The translations under genes and the position numbers were made by a program. This document shows, piece by piece, positions 48,085 through 57,710 of a stretch of 64,000 nt of DNA (position 1 is its first letter; every line of letters starts with the position of its first letter). This DNA comes from Schlegelella_A sp038231215 (GTDB lineage Bacteria; Pseudomonadota; Gammaproteobacteria; Burkholderiales; Burkholderiaceae_C): the NCBI GenBank assembly GCA_038231215.1, contig JBBRLS010000002.1, positions 62,001 through 126,000 of the forward strand, given 5' to 3'. The notes under the pieces are model-generated. The model saw nothing but the letters and a program-made list of their open reading frames with translations. It did no database searches and was not told the DNA's origin.

Positions 48085-50346
48085 TCAGCGCCCGCCGCTC
48101 ACCGTCGCCAGGATGCTGCCGTTGTCGCCGGCGATCCAGCCGGTCTGTTCGTCGACGAAGAAGACGGACTGCAGGCTCGGGCGCCCGCCGGTGTTGCCGA
48201 GCGTCCAGCTCCGCCCGCCGTCGCGCGTCGTGAGCAGGGTGCCGAATTCGCCGGCCGCATGGCCCACCAGCGCCGAGACGAAGCGCACGTCGTTCAGGCT
48301 GTTCGGGGTCGGGCTGGGCACCGGATTCCAGGTGCGGCCTTGATCGACCGAGCGGACGATGGCGCCGTTGTCGCCCACTGCCACCGCCGTCGTCGCGTCG
48401 GCAAAGGTGATGCGCCGCAGGTTGCTGGCGATGCCGGTCGGTCGCGGCGACCAGGTGGCGCCGCCGTCGGCGGTGATCATGGCGATGCCGGCGGGGCCGA
48501 TCGCCGCACCGTTCAGGAGGTCGCCGAAGCGCAGCGACACCAGTCCGCCCAGCGTGCTCGTGCCGGCGACCGCTTGCCAGCTCAGGCCGCCGTCGACGCT
48601 GGTGTAAAGGGCGGCCTGGCCGACCGTGCCGAACGGCGAGACGGCCCAGCCATGCAGCGCATCGATGAAGTGGAAGTCGGTCGTGCCGACGAGCGGCGTG
48701 CCGGGCGGCGTGACCCAGGTCCGGCCCTTGTCGGTCGAGCGCGAGATCGTGCCGCTCCCGGAGATGACCCAGCCCAGGCTGGCATCGGCCAGGAACTGCG
48801 GATGGCGCCAGCCGAATGAGCCGCCCGGCGTGGCGGCGCTCCAGGTCTGGCCGCCGTCGATGGTGCGAACGCTGCTGCCGTCGTAGGCGAGCGCCATGCC
48901 CTCGCGCGAGTCGAAGAACCAGACACTGTTCAGTCCGGTCTGCGCCGCGCCGCCCGCGCCGCGCAGGTTCCAGGTGGCGCCCCCGTCGGTCGTCAGGTAG
49001 ACGCGGCCGTTGCCGTCGGTGACGATGAAGCGCAGCGCCGTGAATGTTTCGTACGACGCGATGAACGAGTTCGCGACCGCGGGCAGCGGAACGTTCTGCC
49101 AGGTCGCGCCGCCGTCGCTGCTGCGCTGCAGCGGCGACACGAGCGACGAGACGAAGAGCGTCGTCGCGTCGACCAGCCGCCATGTGTTGCCCGAAGCGCC
49201 GCCCGGCGGCGCGCCGACCGCCTGCCATGACACGCCGCGGTCCGAGGTGCGCCAGGCGACGTCGCGCGAGACGAACGTCTGCAGGGTGTTGTCGAAGCCG
49301 AACTCGTTCCAGGTGAGGAGGCCATTCGTCGCGTCGGCGAACTGCAGGTCCTGCGGCGAGCTCGCAAACCCTGGTGCCAGCGGTGGCAGGGCGACGGCGG
49401 ACCAGGTGACGCCGCCGTCGACCGAGTGCGGCAAGGTCGTCGTCGTGCCGTCGTCGTGGTAGGGCAGCGCCCAGACGTCGCTGCCGCTCACCATCGCAAG
49501 CTTGAACGAGCCGGCGGGAGGGACGATGCGGCTCCATTGCACGCCGCCGTCGCGCGTGACGTAGGCGGTGCCGAACAGCGTGGTCACCCAGGCATTGGCG
49601 ATGTCGGAGGCGTGGATGCCCCGCACCGGCTCGAGCTGGCCGAAGCTGAGGCGCTGCCAGGTCGCGCCGCCGTCGGCGGTCTTCAGCAACTCGCTGTTGC
49701 TGCCCGCGACCCAGCCGACCTGGGCGTTGGCGAAGCTGACCCGGCCCAGGTCGAGGCTCGTCCCCGAGACCTGTGCATGCCAGCTCGCGCCGCCGTCGAT
49801 CGTCGCCAGCACGCTGCCGCCCTCGCCGACCGCCCAGCCATGCGTGTCGTCGGCGAAGGCGTAGTCGAAGATGCGGTTGCCTTGCGGCAGCGGCCGCTGC
49901 CAGCACCAGCCCGTGCTGGCGGGGCCGCTGCAGGCCTGGCCGGCAACGATCGCGAAGTCGGCGATCGAGACGGTGCCGCTCGTCGAGAGCGCGTTGCCGC
50001 TTTCATTGCTGAGCGTGAGGCGCACGCTGAAGACGCCGGCCTTCGCATAAGCGTGCGTCGGCGTGGCGAGCGCGCTCGTGGCGCCGTCGCCGAAGTCCCA
50101 GCGCCAGGTGAGCACGCCGGCCGGGTCGGCTGCGTTCGACGAGAACGAGAGGGTGGCGCCGAGCGCTTGTTGCGCGCTCGGCAGTGTCACCACCAGAGTC
50201 GCCGGCAGTTGCGTCGTCGATGTCGGCGCCGCGCTGCCGCCGCCACCGCCGCACGCGGCCAGCGCGCTCGCGAGCACGACCGCGCACAGTGCCGTGCAGA
50301 GCGCATGACGAGCGCCTGCGCGCCGCGCCGAATCGAGTGCCGCCAT
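48085..50346 (-). CDS. Lipoprotein with PKD domain and YCF48/BNR-type beta-propeller
   Basis: A 753-residue lipoprotein with lipobox LASALAACGGGGG (Cys at about 32). A PKD domain at about 45-130 (LTWRWDFGDGATSALATPTHAYAKAG) is followed by some twelve repeats with Asp-box-like turns: SVDGGVTW, TADGGATW, SSDGGATW, TIDGGQTW, STDKGRTW, SVDQGRTW, TRDGGRSW. These fit the YCF48/photosystem II assembly-like and sialidase propeller class, used in surface binding. No enzyme residues were seen. It is a single gene, converging with the LysR gene; a promoter must lie before 50346. Confidence 0.85.
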   Translation of the reverse strand: MAALDSARRAGARHALCTALCAVVLASALAACGGGGGSAAPTSTTQLPATLVVTLPSAQQALGATLSFSSNAADPAGVLTWRWDFGDGATSALATPTHAYAKAGVFSVRLTLSNESGNALSTSGTVSIADFAIVAGQACSGPASTGWCWQRPLPQGNRIFDYAFADDTHGWAVGEGGSVLATIDGGASWHAQVSGTSLDLGRVSFANAQVGWVAGSNSELLKTADGGATWQRLSFGQLEPVRGIHASDIANAWVTTLFGTAYVTRDGGVQWSRIVPPAGSFKLAMVSGSDVWALPYHDDGTTTTLPHSVDGGVTWSAVALPPLAPGFASSPQDLQFADATNGLLTWNEFGFDNTLQTFVSRDVAWRTSDRGVSWQAVGAPPGGASGNTWRLVDATTLFVSSLVSPLQRSSDGGATWQNVPLPAVANSFIASYETFTALRFIVTDGNGRVYLTTDGGATWNLRGAGGAAQTGLNSVWFFDSREGMALAYDGSSVRTIDGGQTWSAATPGGSFGWRHPQFLADASLGWVISGSGTISRSTDKGRTWVTPPGTPLVGTTDFHFIDALHGWAVSPFGTVGQAALYTSVDGGLSWQAVAGTSTLGGLVSLRFGDLLNGAAIGPAGIAMITADGGATWSPRPTGIASNLRRITFADATTAVAVGDNGAIVRSVDQGRTWNPVPSPTPNSLNDVRFVSALVGHAAGEFGTLLTTRDGGRSWTLGNTGGRPSLQSVFFVDEQTGWIAGDNGSILATVSGGR

Positions 50347-50420
50347 CCTGTCTTCCCCTTTTGAGGCATCCTAGCCTGCACCATTCGCCGCGCGCTGCGG
50401 CGGATGCGACAAGCGTCACG

Positions 50421-51496
50421 TTAAGGCCTCGTCAGCTGCGATCGACCCTGGCTGAGCAGCTCGAGCAGAACCGCCGCGCCACGCTGCGCTTGCTCGCGCG
50501 ACACGTCGAGATGCGTCACAGCGCGAATGGCGCGGCCGCCGAAGGCGTTGAGGAGCAGGCCGCACTCGCGCGCCCGCGCCACCAGCGCGTCCGCATCGAT
50601 CGCGCCGGGCGCGAGCTTGAACACGATGATGTTGGTCTGCACCGAGGCCAGGTCGATCTCGATGGCCGGGCTCGCCGCGAGCAAACCGGCGAACAGTCGC
50701 GCGTTGGCGTGGTCTTCGACCATGCGCTCGCGGTGATGGTCGAGGCCGTGCAGCGCGGCGGCGGCGAAGATGCCGACCTGGCGCATGGCGCCGCCCAGCA
50801 TGCGGCGATGCCGCGTCGCCGCGACGATCAGATGCTTCGCGCCGGCAAGCATCGATCCGCCGGGGGCGCCCAGGCCTTTCGAGAACGACACCGCCACGAG
50901 GTCGAAGGGCGCGGCCAGCTCGGCCTCGGGCCGGCCGCTCGCGATGCCCGCGTTCCACAGACGCGCACCGTCGAGAAAGCTGGCCAGACCTCGGGTGCGC
51001 GCCGATGCGCAGATGCGCAGATGCGCTCGACCTCGTCTTGCGCAAAGACGATGCCGCCGCTGCGGTTGTGCGTGTTCTCGATCTCGACCAGCGTGCTCGG
51101 CGGAAACACCGACATCGAGCGCGACTTGATCGCGGCCTCGAATTCCTCGACGCTGAAGACGCCGCGGGCGCCGATCTCGTGGAGCTGCACGCCCGCATTG
51201 GCCGCCGAGCCGCCGGCCTCGTGCCAGCCGGCGTGGCATTCGCGGCTGACGATCGCCTCGTCGCCCGGCCGCGTGAGAACGCGCAGCGCCACCTGGTTGG
51301 CCATCGTGCCCGAGGGCATCCAGAGCGCCGCCTCCTTGCCCAGCATCTCGGCGACGCGCGCCTGCAGGCGGTTGCAGGTCGGGTCCTCGCCGTACTGGTC
51401 GTCACCGACCGGCGCCGCCGCCATCGCGGCGCGCATCGCATCGGTGGGTTGGGTCACCGTGTCGGAGCGAAGGTCGATGGCGGGCGTTGCGGTCAT
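50421..51496 (-). pseudogene. ltaE: Low-specificity L-threonine aldolase, frameshifted
   Basis: A PLP enzyme that splits threonine or allo-threonine to glycine and acetaldehyde. The first part reads MTATPAIDLRSDTVTQPTD, DDQYGEDPTCNRLQ, ENTHNRSGGIVF to EVERICASA in one frame. The second part, from RTRGLASFLDGARLWN through VAVSFSKGLGAPGGS (PLP Lys) to the stop at 50421, lies in another frame. The break is at 51004-51027, where an 8-bp unit is tandemly repeated; removing one copy restores a continuous protein. Apart from this shift the gene looks intact, so inactivation is recent, reversible by slippage, or an assembly error. Confidence 0.85.
51004..51027. repeat. 8-bp tandem repeat at the ltaE frameshift
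   Basis: Unit GATGCGCA at 51004-51011 and 51012-51019, then GATGCGCT at 51020-51027. Deleting one unit gives the codons for ICASARTRG in frame. Replication slippage at such repeats is a known source of reversible frameshifts. Confidence 0.9.
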
Positions 51497-51518
51497 GGGA
51501 GTCCTTGTCGATACGGCG

Positions 51519-52361
51519 TCAGCGGCGGCGCGCCAGGCGCGGATCGAAGATGTCGCGCAGGCCGTCGCCCATGAGGTTGAGGCCGAGCACGGTCAGGGCG
51601 ATCGCCACGCCGGGGTAGACGGCGAGCTGCGGTGCCTGGAAGAGCTGCTGCTGAGCATCGTTAAGCATGCGGCCCCACGACGGCGTCGGCGGCTGGGTGC
51701 CGAGGCCGAGGTAGCTGAGCGCCGCCTCGGCCAGGATGGCGAGCGCGAACTGGATCGTCGCCTGCACGATGAGGATGGCCGCGATGTTCGGCAACACGTG
51801 CTCGAAGGTGATGCGCCACTCGCTCTTGCCCAGCGCCCGCGCCGCAACCACGAACTCGCGCGAGCGCACGACCAGCGCGCTGGCGCGCGTGATGCGCGCG
51901 AACACCGGCACGTTGAAGATGCCGATGGCGACGATCGAGGTGACGAGGCCGGGCCCGTAGATCGCCGTCAACATGATCGCCGAGAGCAGCGCCGGAAAGG
52001 CGAAGGTGAAGTCGGCCAGTCGCATGACGCCTTCCTCGACCCAGCCGCGCTTGACGGCGGCGATCAGGCCGAGCGCGACGCCGAAGCCGATGCCGATGCC
52101 CACGGCGATCAGGCCGACCGCGATCGAGACGCGGCTGCCGACGATGAGCAGCGAGACGATGTCGCGGCCCAGGCTGTCGGTGCCCAGCCAGTGCGACCAC
52201 GAGGGCGGCTGCAGCTTGTGCGCGATGTCGAGCTCGATCGCGGAATACGGCGTCCATACGAAAGAGAGAAGGGCCAGGCCGATCACGCCGGCGACGAGCA
52301 CCGCGCCGATCGCGAAGTTGGCGCGCCGCCAGCGGCTCGGCCGTGTCGCGTCGTCGCTCAT
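51519..52361 (-). CDS. Peptide-type ABC transporter permease (DppC-like)
   Basis: A 280-residue inner-membrane permease with an N-terminal OppC-type segment (FAIGAVLVAGVIGLALLSFVW) and LGTDSLGRDIVSLLIVGSRVSIAVG, then the EAA loop VVAARALGKSEWRITFEHVLPN. The C terminus has NLMGDGLRDIFDPRL, the DppC signature. ATG 52361 overlaps the DppB-like stop by 4 bp. It is 22 bp upstream of nothing on the same strand except the threonine aldolase start at 51496, so that gene could share the transcript. No ATPase gene is nearby. Confidence 0.9.
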   Translation of the reverse strand: MSDDATRPSRWRRANFAIGAVLVAGVIGLALLSFVWTPYSAIELDIAHKLQPPSWSHWLGTDSLGRDIVSLLIVGSRVSIAVGLIAVGIGIGFGVALGLIAAVKRGWVEEGVMRLADFTFAFPALLSAIMLTAIYGPGLVTSIVAIGIFNVPVFARITRASALVVRSREFVVAARALGKSEWRITFEHVLPNIAAILIVQATIQFALAILAEAALSYLGLGTQPPTPSWGRMLNDAQQQLFQAPQLAVYPGVAIALTVLGLNLMGDGLRDIFDPRLARRR

Positions 52362-53341
52362 GCACGTTTCGCGCGCAGGCGCGGATCGATGACGACATAG
52401 AGCACGTCGACCGCGAAGTTGATGACGACGACCGTCGCCGCGAGCAGCATGACGACGTTGCGCACGACGAGCAGGTCGCGGTTGGCGATCGCCTGGAAGA
52501 CGAGCCGGCCGAGACCCGGCAGCGAGAACACGTTCTCGATGACGACGGTGCCGGCGAGCAGGTTGGCGAACTGCAGGCCCATCACCGTGAGCACCGGCAC
52601 CATGGCGTTCCTCAGCACGTGGCCCCAGAGCACGCCGCGCGGCGTCTGCCCCTTGGCGCGCGCGGTGCGTACGAAGTCCTCGCGCAGCACGTCGAGCACG
52701 GCCGAGCGGACGATGCGCGCCAGGATCGCGGCCTGCACGACGGCGAGCGCGACGGCGGGCAGCACGAGCGCAGCGAGCGCCGGGCCGATGCCACCGCCGT
52801 CGTCGGCGTGCCAGCCGGGAAAGCCGCCCGCCGAGAACCAGCGCAGCTTCACCGAGAAGACGAGGATGAGCAGGATCGCGAACCAGAAGTTCGGAATGGC
52901 AATGCCGATCTGGCTCACGGCCATGACGCCGACGTCGCCGGCCTTGCCGTGTCGCGCCGCCGCGAACAAGCCGAGCGTGAAGGCGAGCGCCGCCGAGAGC
53001 GTCATCGCCATCAGGGCGAGCGGTACGGTGACGACGAGCCGTTCGCCGATGAGCTGGGCGATCGGCGTGTCGTAGGCGATGCTGGTGCCGAGCTCGCCGG
53101 TCGCCAGGCCCTTCATCCAGTCGACGTAGCGAACGACCGGCGGCCGGTCGAGGCCGAGCTTGGCCGAGAGCGCCGCTATCGACTCGGGCGTCGCGCTGGC
53201 GCCGAGCATGACCTCGGCGGCGTTGCCGGGCAGCACGTCGAGCACCGTGAAGATGACGACGGAGGCGGCGAGCAGCGTCAGGACGAAGCTCGCGAAGCGC
53301 TTGGCGAGAAAGAAGCTGATGGCCGGGGCCCGGTCGTGCAG
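52358..53341 (-). CDS. Peptide-type ABC transporter permease (DppB-like), start uncertain
   Basis: The product has the DppB plan: a first membrane segment (FASFVLTLLAASVVIFTVLDVLPGN), the LGLDRPPVVRYVDWMKGLATGELG region, five further segments and the EAA loop RTARAKGQTPRGVLWGHVLRN. The frame is open upstream, but no ATG, GTG or TTG occurs before the first membrane segment. The GTG at 53245 would remove most of that segment. I give a CTG at 53341 as the best guess; no Shine-Dalgarno sequence precedes it. A sequence error or an unusual start codon is possible. It is divergent from the aldehyde dehydrogenase gene. Confidence 0.75.
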   Translation of the reverse strand: MHDRAPAISFFLAKRFASFVLTLLAASVVIFTVLDVLPGNAAEVMLGASATPESIAALSAKLGLDRPPVVRYVDWMKGLATGELGTSIAYDTPIAQLIGERLVVTVPLALMAMTLSAALAFTLGLFAAARHGKAGDVGVMAVSQIGIAIPNFWFAILLILVFSVKLRWFSAGGFPGWHADDGGGIGPALAALVLPAVALAVVQAAILARIVRSAVLDVLREDFVRTARAKGQTPRGVLWGHVLRNAMVPVLTVMGLQFANLLAGTVVIENVFSLPGLGRLVFQAIANRDLLVVRNVVMLLAATVVVINFAVDVLYVVIDPRLRAKRA

Positions 53342-53394
53342 GGAGGTTCTTATGATGGCGCAAAGCCGCTCGCGCGGACCCTGGAGCCTGCCGC

Positions 53395-54872
<1,478 letters not shown>

Positions 54873-54876
<4 letters not shown>

Positions 54877-54911
54877 CCAGCACGGCGCTATTGTCATACA
54901 CTGGATGACAA
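54873..54911 (+). promoter_or_regulatory. Toxin-antitoxin promoter with TTGTCAT-N7-ATGACAA operator
   Basis: TTGTCAT (54891-54897) and ATGACAA (54905-54911) form a perfect 7-bp inverted repeat. TTGACC at 54873-54878 and TACACT at 54897-54902 could be -35 and -10, placing the -10 inside the operator. One more TGACA half site touches the start codon (54921-54925). The RHH antitoxin is the expected repressor. Confidence 0.75.
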
Positions 54912-54924
54912 CTGGATTCCTGAC

Positions 54925-55188
54925 ATGCGCGTCAATGCCCGCCTCGACGAAGAATCGGCCGAACAGATCGAGTATCTGGTCGCGGCCACCGGCGAGGGCA
55001 TCAGCCATGTGCTGCGAGAGAGCGTCGCCCACTACTACCTTCACGTGAAGGCGCAAAAGAAGGGGCTCGTGCATCTCGGTCCGCTGATCGGCAAGGGCAG
55101 CAGCGGCCGCAGCGACATCGCGTCGAACGTCAAGAAGTATGTCGGCGAATACCTGGAAGACAAATATCCGCTGCGCAGGAAACGTTGA
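54925..55188 (+). CDS. CopG/RHH-type antitoxin
   Basis: An 87-residue protein with the ribbon-helix-helix start MRVNARLDEESAEQIEYLV and second helix GISHVLRESVAHYYLHVKA. The C-terminal half (GPLIGKGSSGRSDIASNVKKYVGEYL) should bind the PIN toxin. No Shine-Dalgarno sequence stands before ATG 54925, and the predicted transcription start is only about 15 bases upstream, so translation may be from a very short leader. The stop overlaps the toxin start (TTGA). Confidence 0.87.
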   Translation: MRVNARLDEESAEQIEYLVAATGEGISHVLRESVAHYYLHVKAQKKGLVHLGPLIGKGSSGRSDIASNVKKYVGEYLEDKYPLRRKR

Positions 55189-55601
55189 TCGCGATCGACG
55201 CCGGTTTCATTTTCGCTCTCGTCGATCGTGACGACCGCTGGCATGTGCGATGCCGGGCGTTGGCGTCGACCCAAGACGAGGGCTGGGTGACAACATGGCC
55301 CGTCCTGGCCGAAGCGACGTACCTGTTCGGCAAACGACTGGGGACCGGCTATGCGTCGGCTCTGATGGACGAGGTGTCGGCGGGCGGAATCGGTGTGTGG
55401 GATCTGCCTCGCGCGTCGTATGCCCGGGTTCCGGTCCTCATGCGCAAGTACGCTGCGCTGCCGATGGATCTGGCCGACGCGTCGCTGGTGCTGCTTGCCG
55501 AATCGCTCGGCCACGGCCGCATCCTGTCGACCGACGAACGCGACTTCCGGGCCTATCGCTGGAAGCAGCACAAACCTTTCGTCAACCTGTTGGCGCCGTG
55601 A
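55185..55601 (+). CDS. PIN-domain toxin (VapC-like)
   Basis: A 138-residue PIN ribonuclease. The acidic residues of the metal site are in IAIDAGFIFALVDRDD (Asp5), PVLAEATYL (Glu), MDLADASLVLLAE (Asp) and LSTDERDFRAYR (Asp). Length and layout fit VapC. The start is TTG at 55185, overlapping the antitoxin stop, which would keep toxin levels below antitoxin levels. It stands 21 bp before the SDR gene, but that gene has its own ribosome-binding region. Confidence 0.87.
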   Translation: MIAIDAGFIFALVDRDDRWHVRCRALASTQDEGWVTTWPVLAEATYLFGKRLGTGYASALMDEVSAGGIGVWDLPRASYARVPVLMRKYAALPMDLADASLVLLAESLGHGRILSTDERDFRAYRWKQHKPFVNLLAP

Positions 55602-55622
55602 ACGGCGCGAGAGAGAGCCATC

Positions 55623-56369
55623 ATGCGTCTTGAAGGCAAGCGAGCCATCGTCACGGGCGCCGGCTCCGGCTTCGGCGAGGGCATCGCAAAGAAGTTTGTC
55701 GCCGAAGGGGCGCGCGTCGTCGTCGCCGACCGTGACGGCGAGGCGGCATTGCGGGTGGCGTCCCGGCTCGGCGCCGCGGCGCTCGGCTTTCGCGCCGATG
55801 TCACCGTCGCCGCCGACGTGAGGGCGATGGTCGCGGCCGCCCACGATCATTTCGGCGGCCTCGACATCCTCGTCAACAACGCCGGCATGGGCCACCTGCC
55901 GCAGCCGCTCGAGGAACTGGCCGAAGAGACCTTCGACCGCATCCTCGCCCTCAACGTCAAGGCAATCTATCTCGCTGCGAAGGAAGTCGTACCGCGCTTC
56001 AAGGCGCAGAAAAAGGGCGTGATCCTCAACGTTGCGAGCACGGCCGGCGTCAGTCCGCGGCCGCACCTGTGCTGGTACAACGCGAGCAAGGGCTGGGTCA
56101 TCACGGCGACGCGGGCGATGGCGGTCGAGCTTGCGCCCTTCGGCATCCGCGTCGTCGCGCTCAATCCGGTGGCCGGCGATACACCGATGCTGAAGACCTT
56201 CATGGGCGAGGACACGCCCGAGATGCGCGCCAGGTTCCTGTCGACGATTCCGATCGGCCGCTTCTCGACGCCCGAAGATCTCGGCAACGCCGCCTGCTTC
56301 CTGTGCAGCGACGAGGCCTCGATGATCACCGGCGTGGCGATGGAGGTCGACGGCGGGCGTTGCATCTGA
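55623..56369 (+). CDS. Short-chain dehydrogenase (FabG-like)
   Basis: A 248-residue classical SDR. The cofactor motif TGAGSGFG at 12-19, NNAG, the catalytic Ser in NVASTAG and the Tyr-x3-Lys in CWYNASKGW are complete. The Asp in VVADRDG after the second strand favours NAD over NADP. The C-terminal ITGVAMEVDGG is standard. The substrate is not readable. It is expressed in the same direction as the toxin-antitoxin pair, 21 bp downstream. Confidence 0.92.
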   Translation: MRLEGKRAIVTGAGSGFGEGIAKKFVAEGARVVVADRDGEAALRVASRLGAAALGFRADVTVAADVRAMVAAAHDHFGGLDILVNNAGMGHLPQPLEELAEETFDRILALNVKAIYLAAKEVVPRFKAQKKGVILNVASTAGVSPRPHLCWYNASKGWVITATRAMAVELAPFGIRVVALNPVAGDTPMLKTFMGEDTPEMRARFLSTIPIGRFSTPEDLGNAACFLCSDEASMITGVAMEVDGGRCI

Positions 56370-56411
56370 GGCAGGCCCGGGCTCCCGAAGCGAACCAGCC
56401 CGGGCGCGTGC

Positions 56412-57710
56412 TCAAAAGGTCGTCGCCACCATGAAGGCGACCGCGCTACCCATGACGAGCGTCGCCGCCCAGCCGAAAAGGCGGTGCCGTGCCGTGATGG
56501 TGTAGCGACCCATCAGCCGCCTCGACTGGCCGATCAACATCAGCACGACCATGATCGGCACCGAGATCACGCCGTTGACGACCGCGCTCCAGACCAGCGC
56601 CTTGATCGGATCGAGCTCGAAGAGGCTCATCGCGGTGCCGATGCCGGTGGCGGCGATGATGATGAGATAGAAGCCGCGTGCCTCGCGAAAGCCGTGCGAG
56701 AGGCCGGCGCGCCAGCCGAACAGCTCGCTGACCGCGTAGGCGGCCGAGCCGGCCAGCACGGGCACGGCAAGCAGGCCCGTGCCGATGATGCCCATCGCGA
56801 AGACCGCGAAAGCGAAGTCGCCGGCGACCGGGCGCAAGGCCTCGGCCGCCTGCGCCGAGGTCTGGATGTTGGTGATGCCGTGCTCGTTGAGGGTCACCGC
56901 CGTGGCGACGACGATGCACAGGGCGATGAGGTTCGAGAACGTCATGCCGACGAAGGTGTCCTGCTTGATGCGCGACAGATGCTCGACCACGTACTCCGGA
57001 TGCTCGCGCAAGGTCCGCGCGTTCGGCCTGCGGTGGTTGTCCTCGACTTCCTGCGCGGCCTGCCAGAAGAAGAGGTAGGGGCTGATCGTCGTGCCCAGCA
57101 CCGCGACGACCATCGCCGCGTAGTCCTTGACCGAGACGCCAGGCGGAAAGAACGCCCATGGCCGGACCGACTCGAGCATTGCCCGCTTCCACGGCACCGA
57201 GACGGCGAGGATCACCGCGACGTAGGCGAACAACGCCAGGGTGAGGTACTTGAGGACGCGCACCGTGCGCTCGTACGAGAAGTAGATCTGCGTGACGATG
57301 CAGAGCGCGCCGAAGCCGAGCACGTAGAGCAGATGCGGCCCGCCGGCGAGCAGCTTGACGGCCTCGGCCATGGCGCCGATGTCGGCGGCGATGTTGATCG
57401 TGTTGGCGACGACGAGCAGCCCGACCAGGACCAGCGTCAACCACCGCGGGCACATCTTGTCGATGTTCGCGGCCAGCCCCTCGTGGGTGACGAAGCCGAT
57501 CCGCGCCGACAGCATCTGGATGCCGATCATCAGCGGCGTGGTCAGGAACAGCGTCCAGACCAGCGCGAAGCGGAACTGCGCGCCGGCCTGCGAGTAGGTG
57601 GCGATGCCACTCGGGTCGTCGTCGGCGGCGCCGGTGATGAGGCCGGGTCCGAGCCGGCTGGCGAAATCCTTGGCCGGCAGATCGGCCACCTTGTCCCTGG
57701 CGCGTGTCAT
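56412..57710 (-). CDS. NRAMP-related divalent metal transporter
   Basis: A 432-residue membrane protein with about eleven hydrophobic segments and the NRAMP fold. The first segment has DDDPSGIATYSQAG where canonical MntH has DPGN, and the sixth-segment motif reads GTTISPYLFFWQAAQE, without the Met of MPH that selects transition metals. This pattern is that of NRAMP-like or NRAMP-related magnesium transporters, so Mg or another hard cation is plausible. ATG 57710 overlaps the glcF stop by 4 bp, placing it in the glycolate oxidase operon. Confidence 0.88.
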   Translation of the reverse strand: MTRARDKVADLPAKDFASRLGPGLITGAADDDPSGIATYSQAGAQFRFALVWTLFLTTPLMIGIQMLSARIGFVTHEGLAANIDKMCPRWLTLVLVGLLVVANTINIAADIGAMAEAVKLLAGGPHLLYVLGFGALCIVTQIYFSYERTVRVLKYLTLALFAYVAVILAVSVPWKRAMLESVRPWAFFPPGVSVKDYAAMVVAVLGTTISPYLFFWQAAQEVEDNHRRPNARTLREHPEYVVEHLSRIKQDTFVGMTFSNLIALCIVVATAVTLNEHGITNIQTSAQAAEALRPVAGDFAFAVFAMGIIGTGLLAVPVLAGSAAYAVSELFGWRAGLSHGFREARGFYLIIIAATGIGTAMSLFELDPIKALVWSAVVNGVISVPIMVVLMLIGQSRRLMGRYTITARHRLFGWAATLVMGSAVAFMVATTF

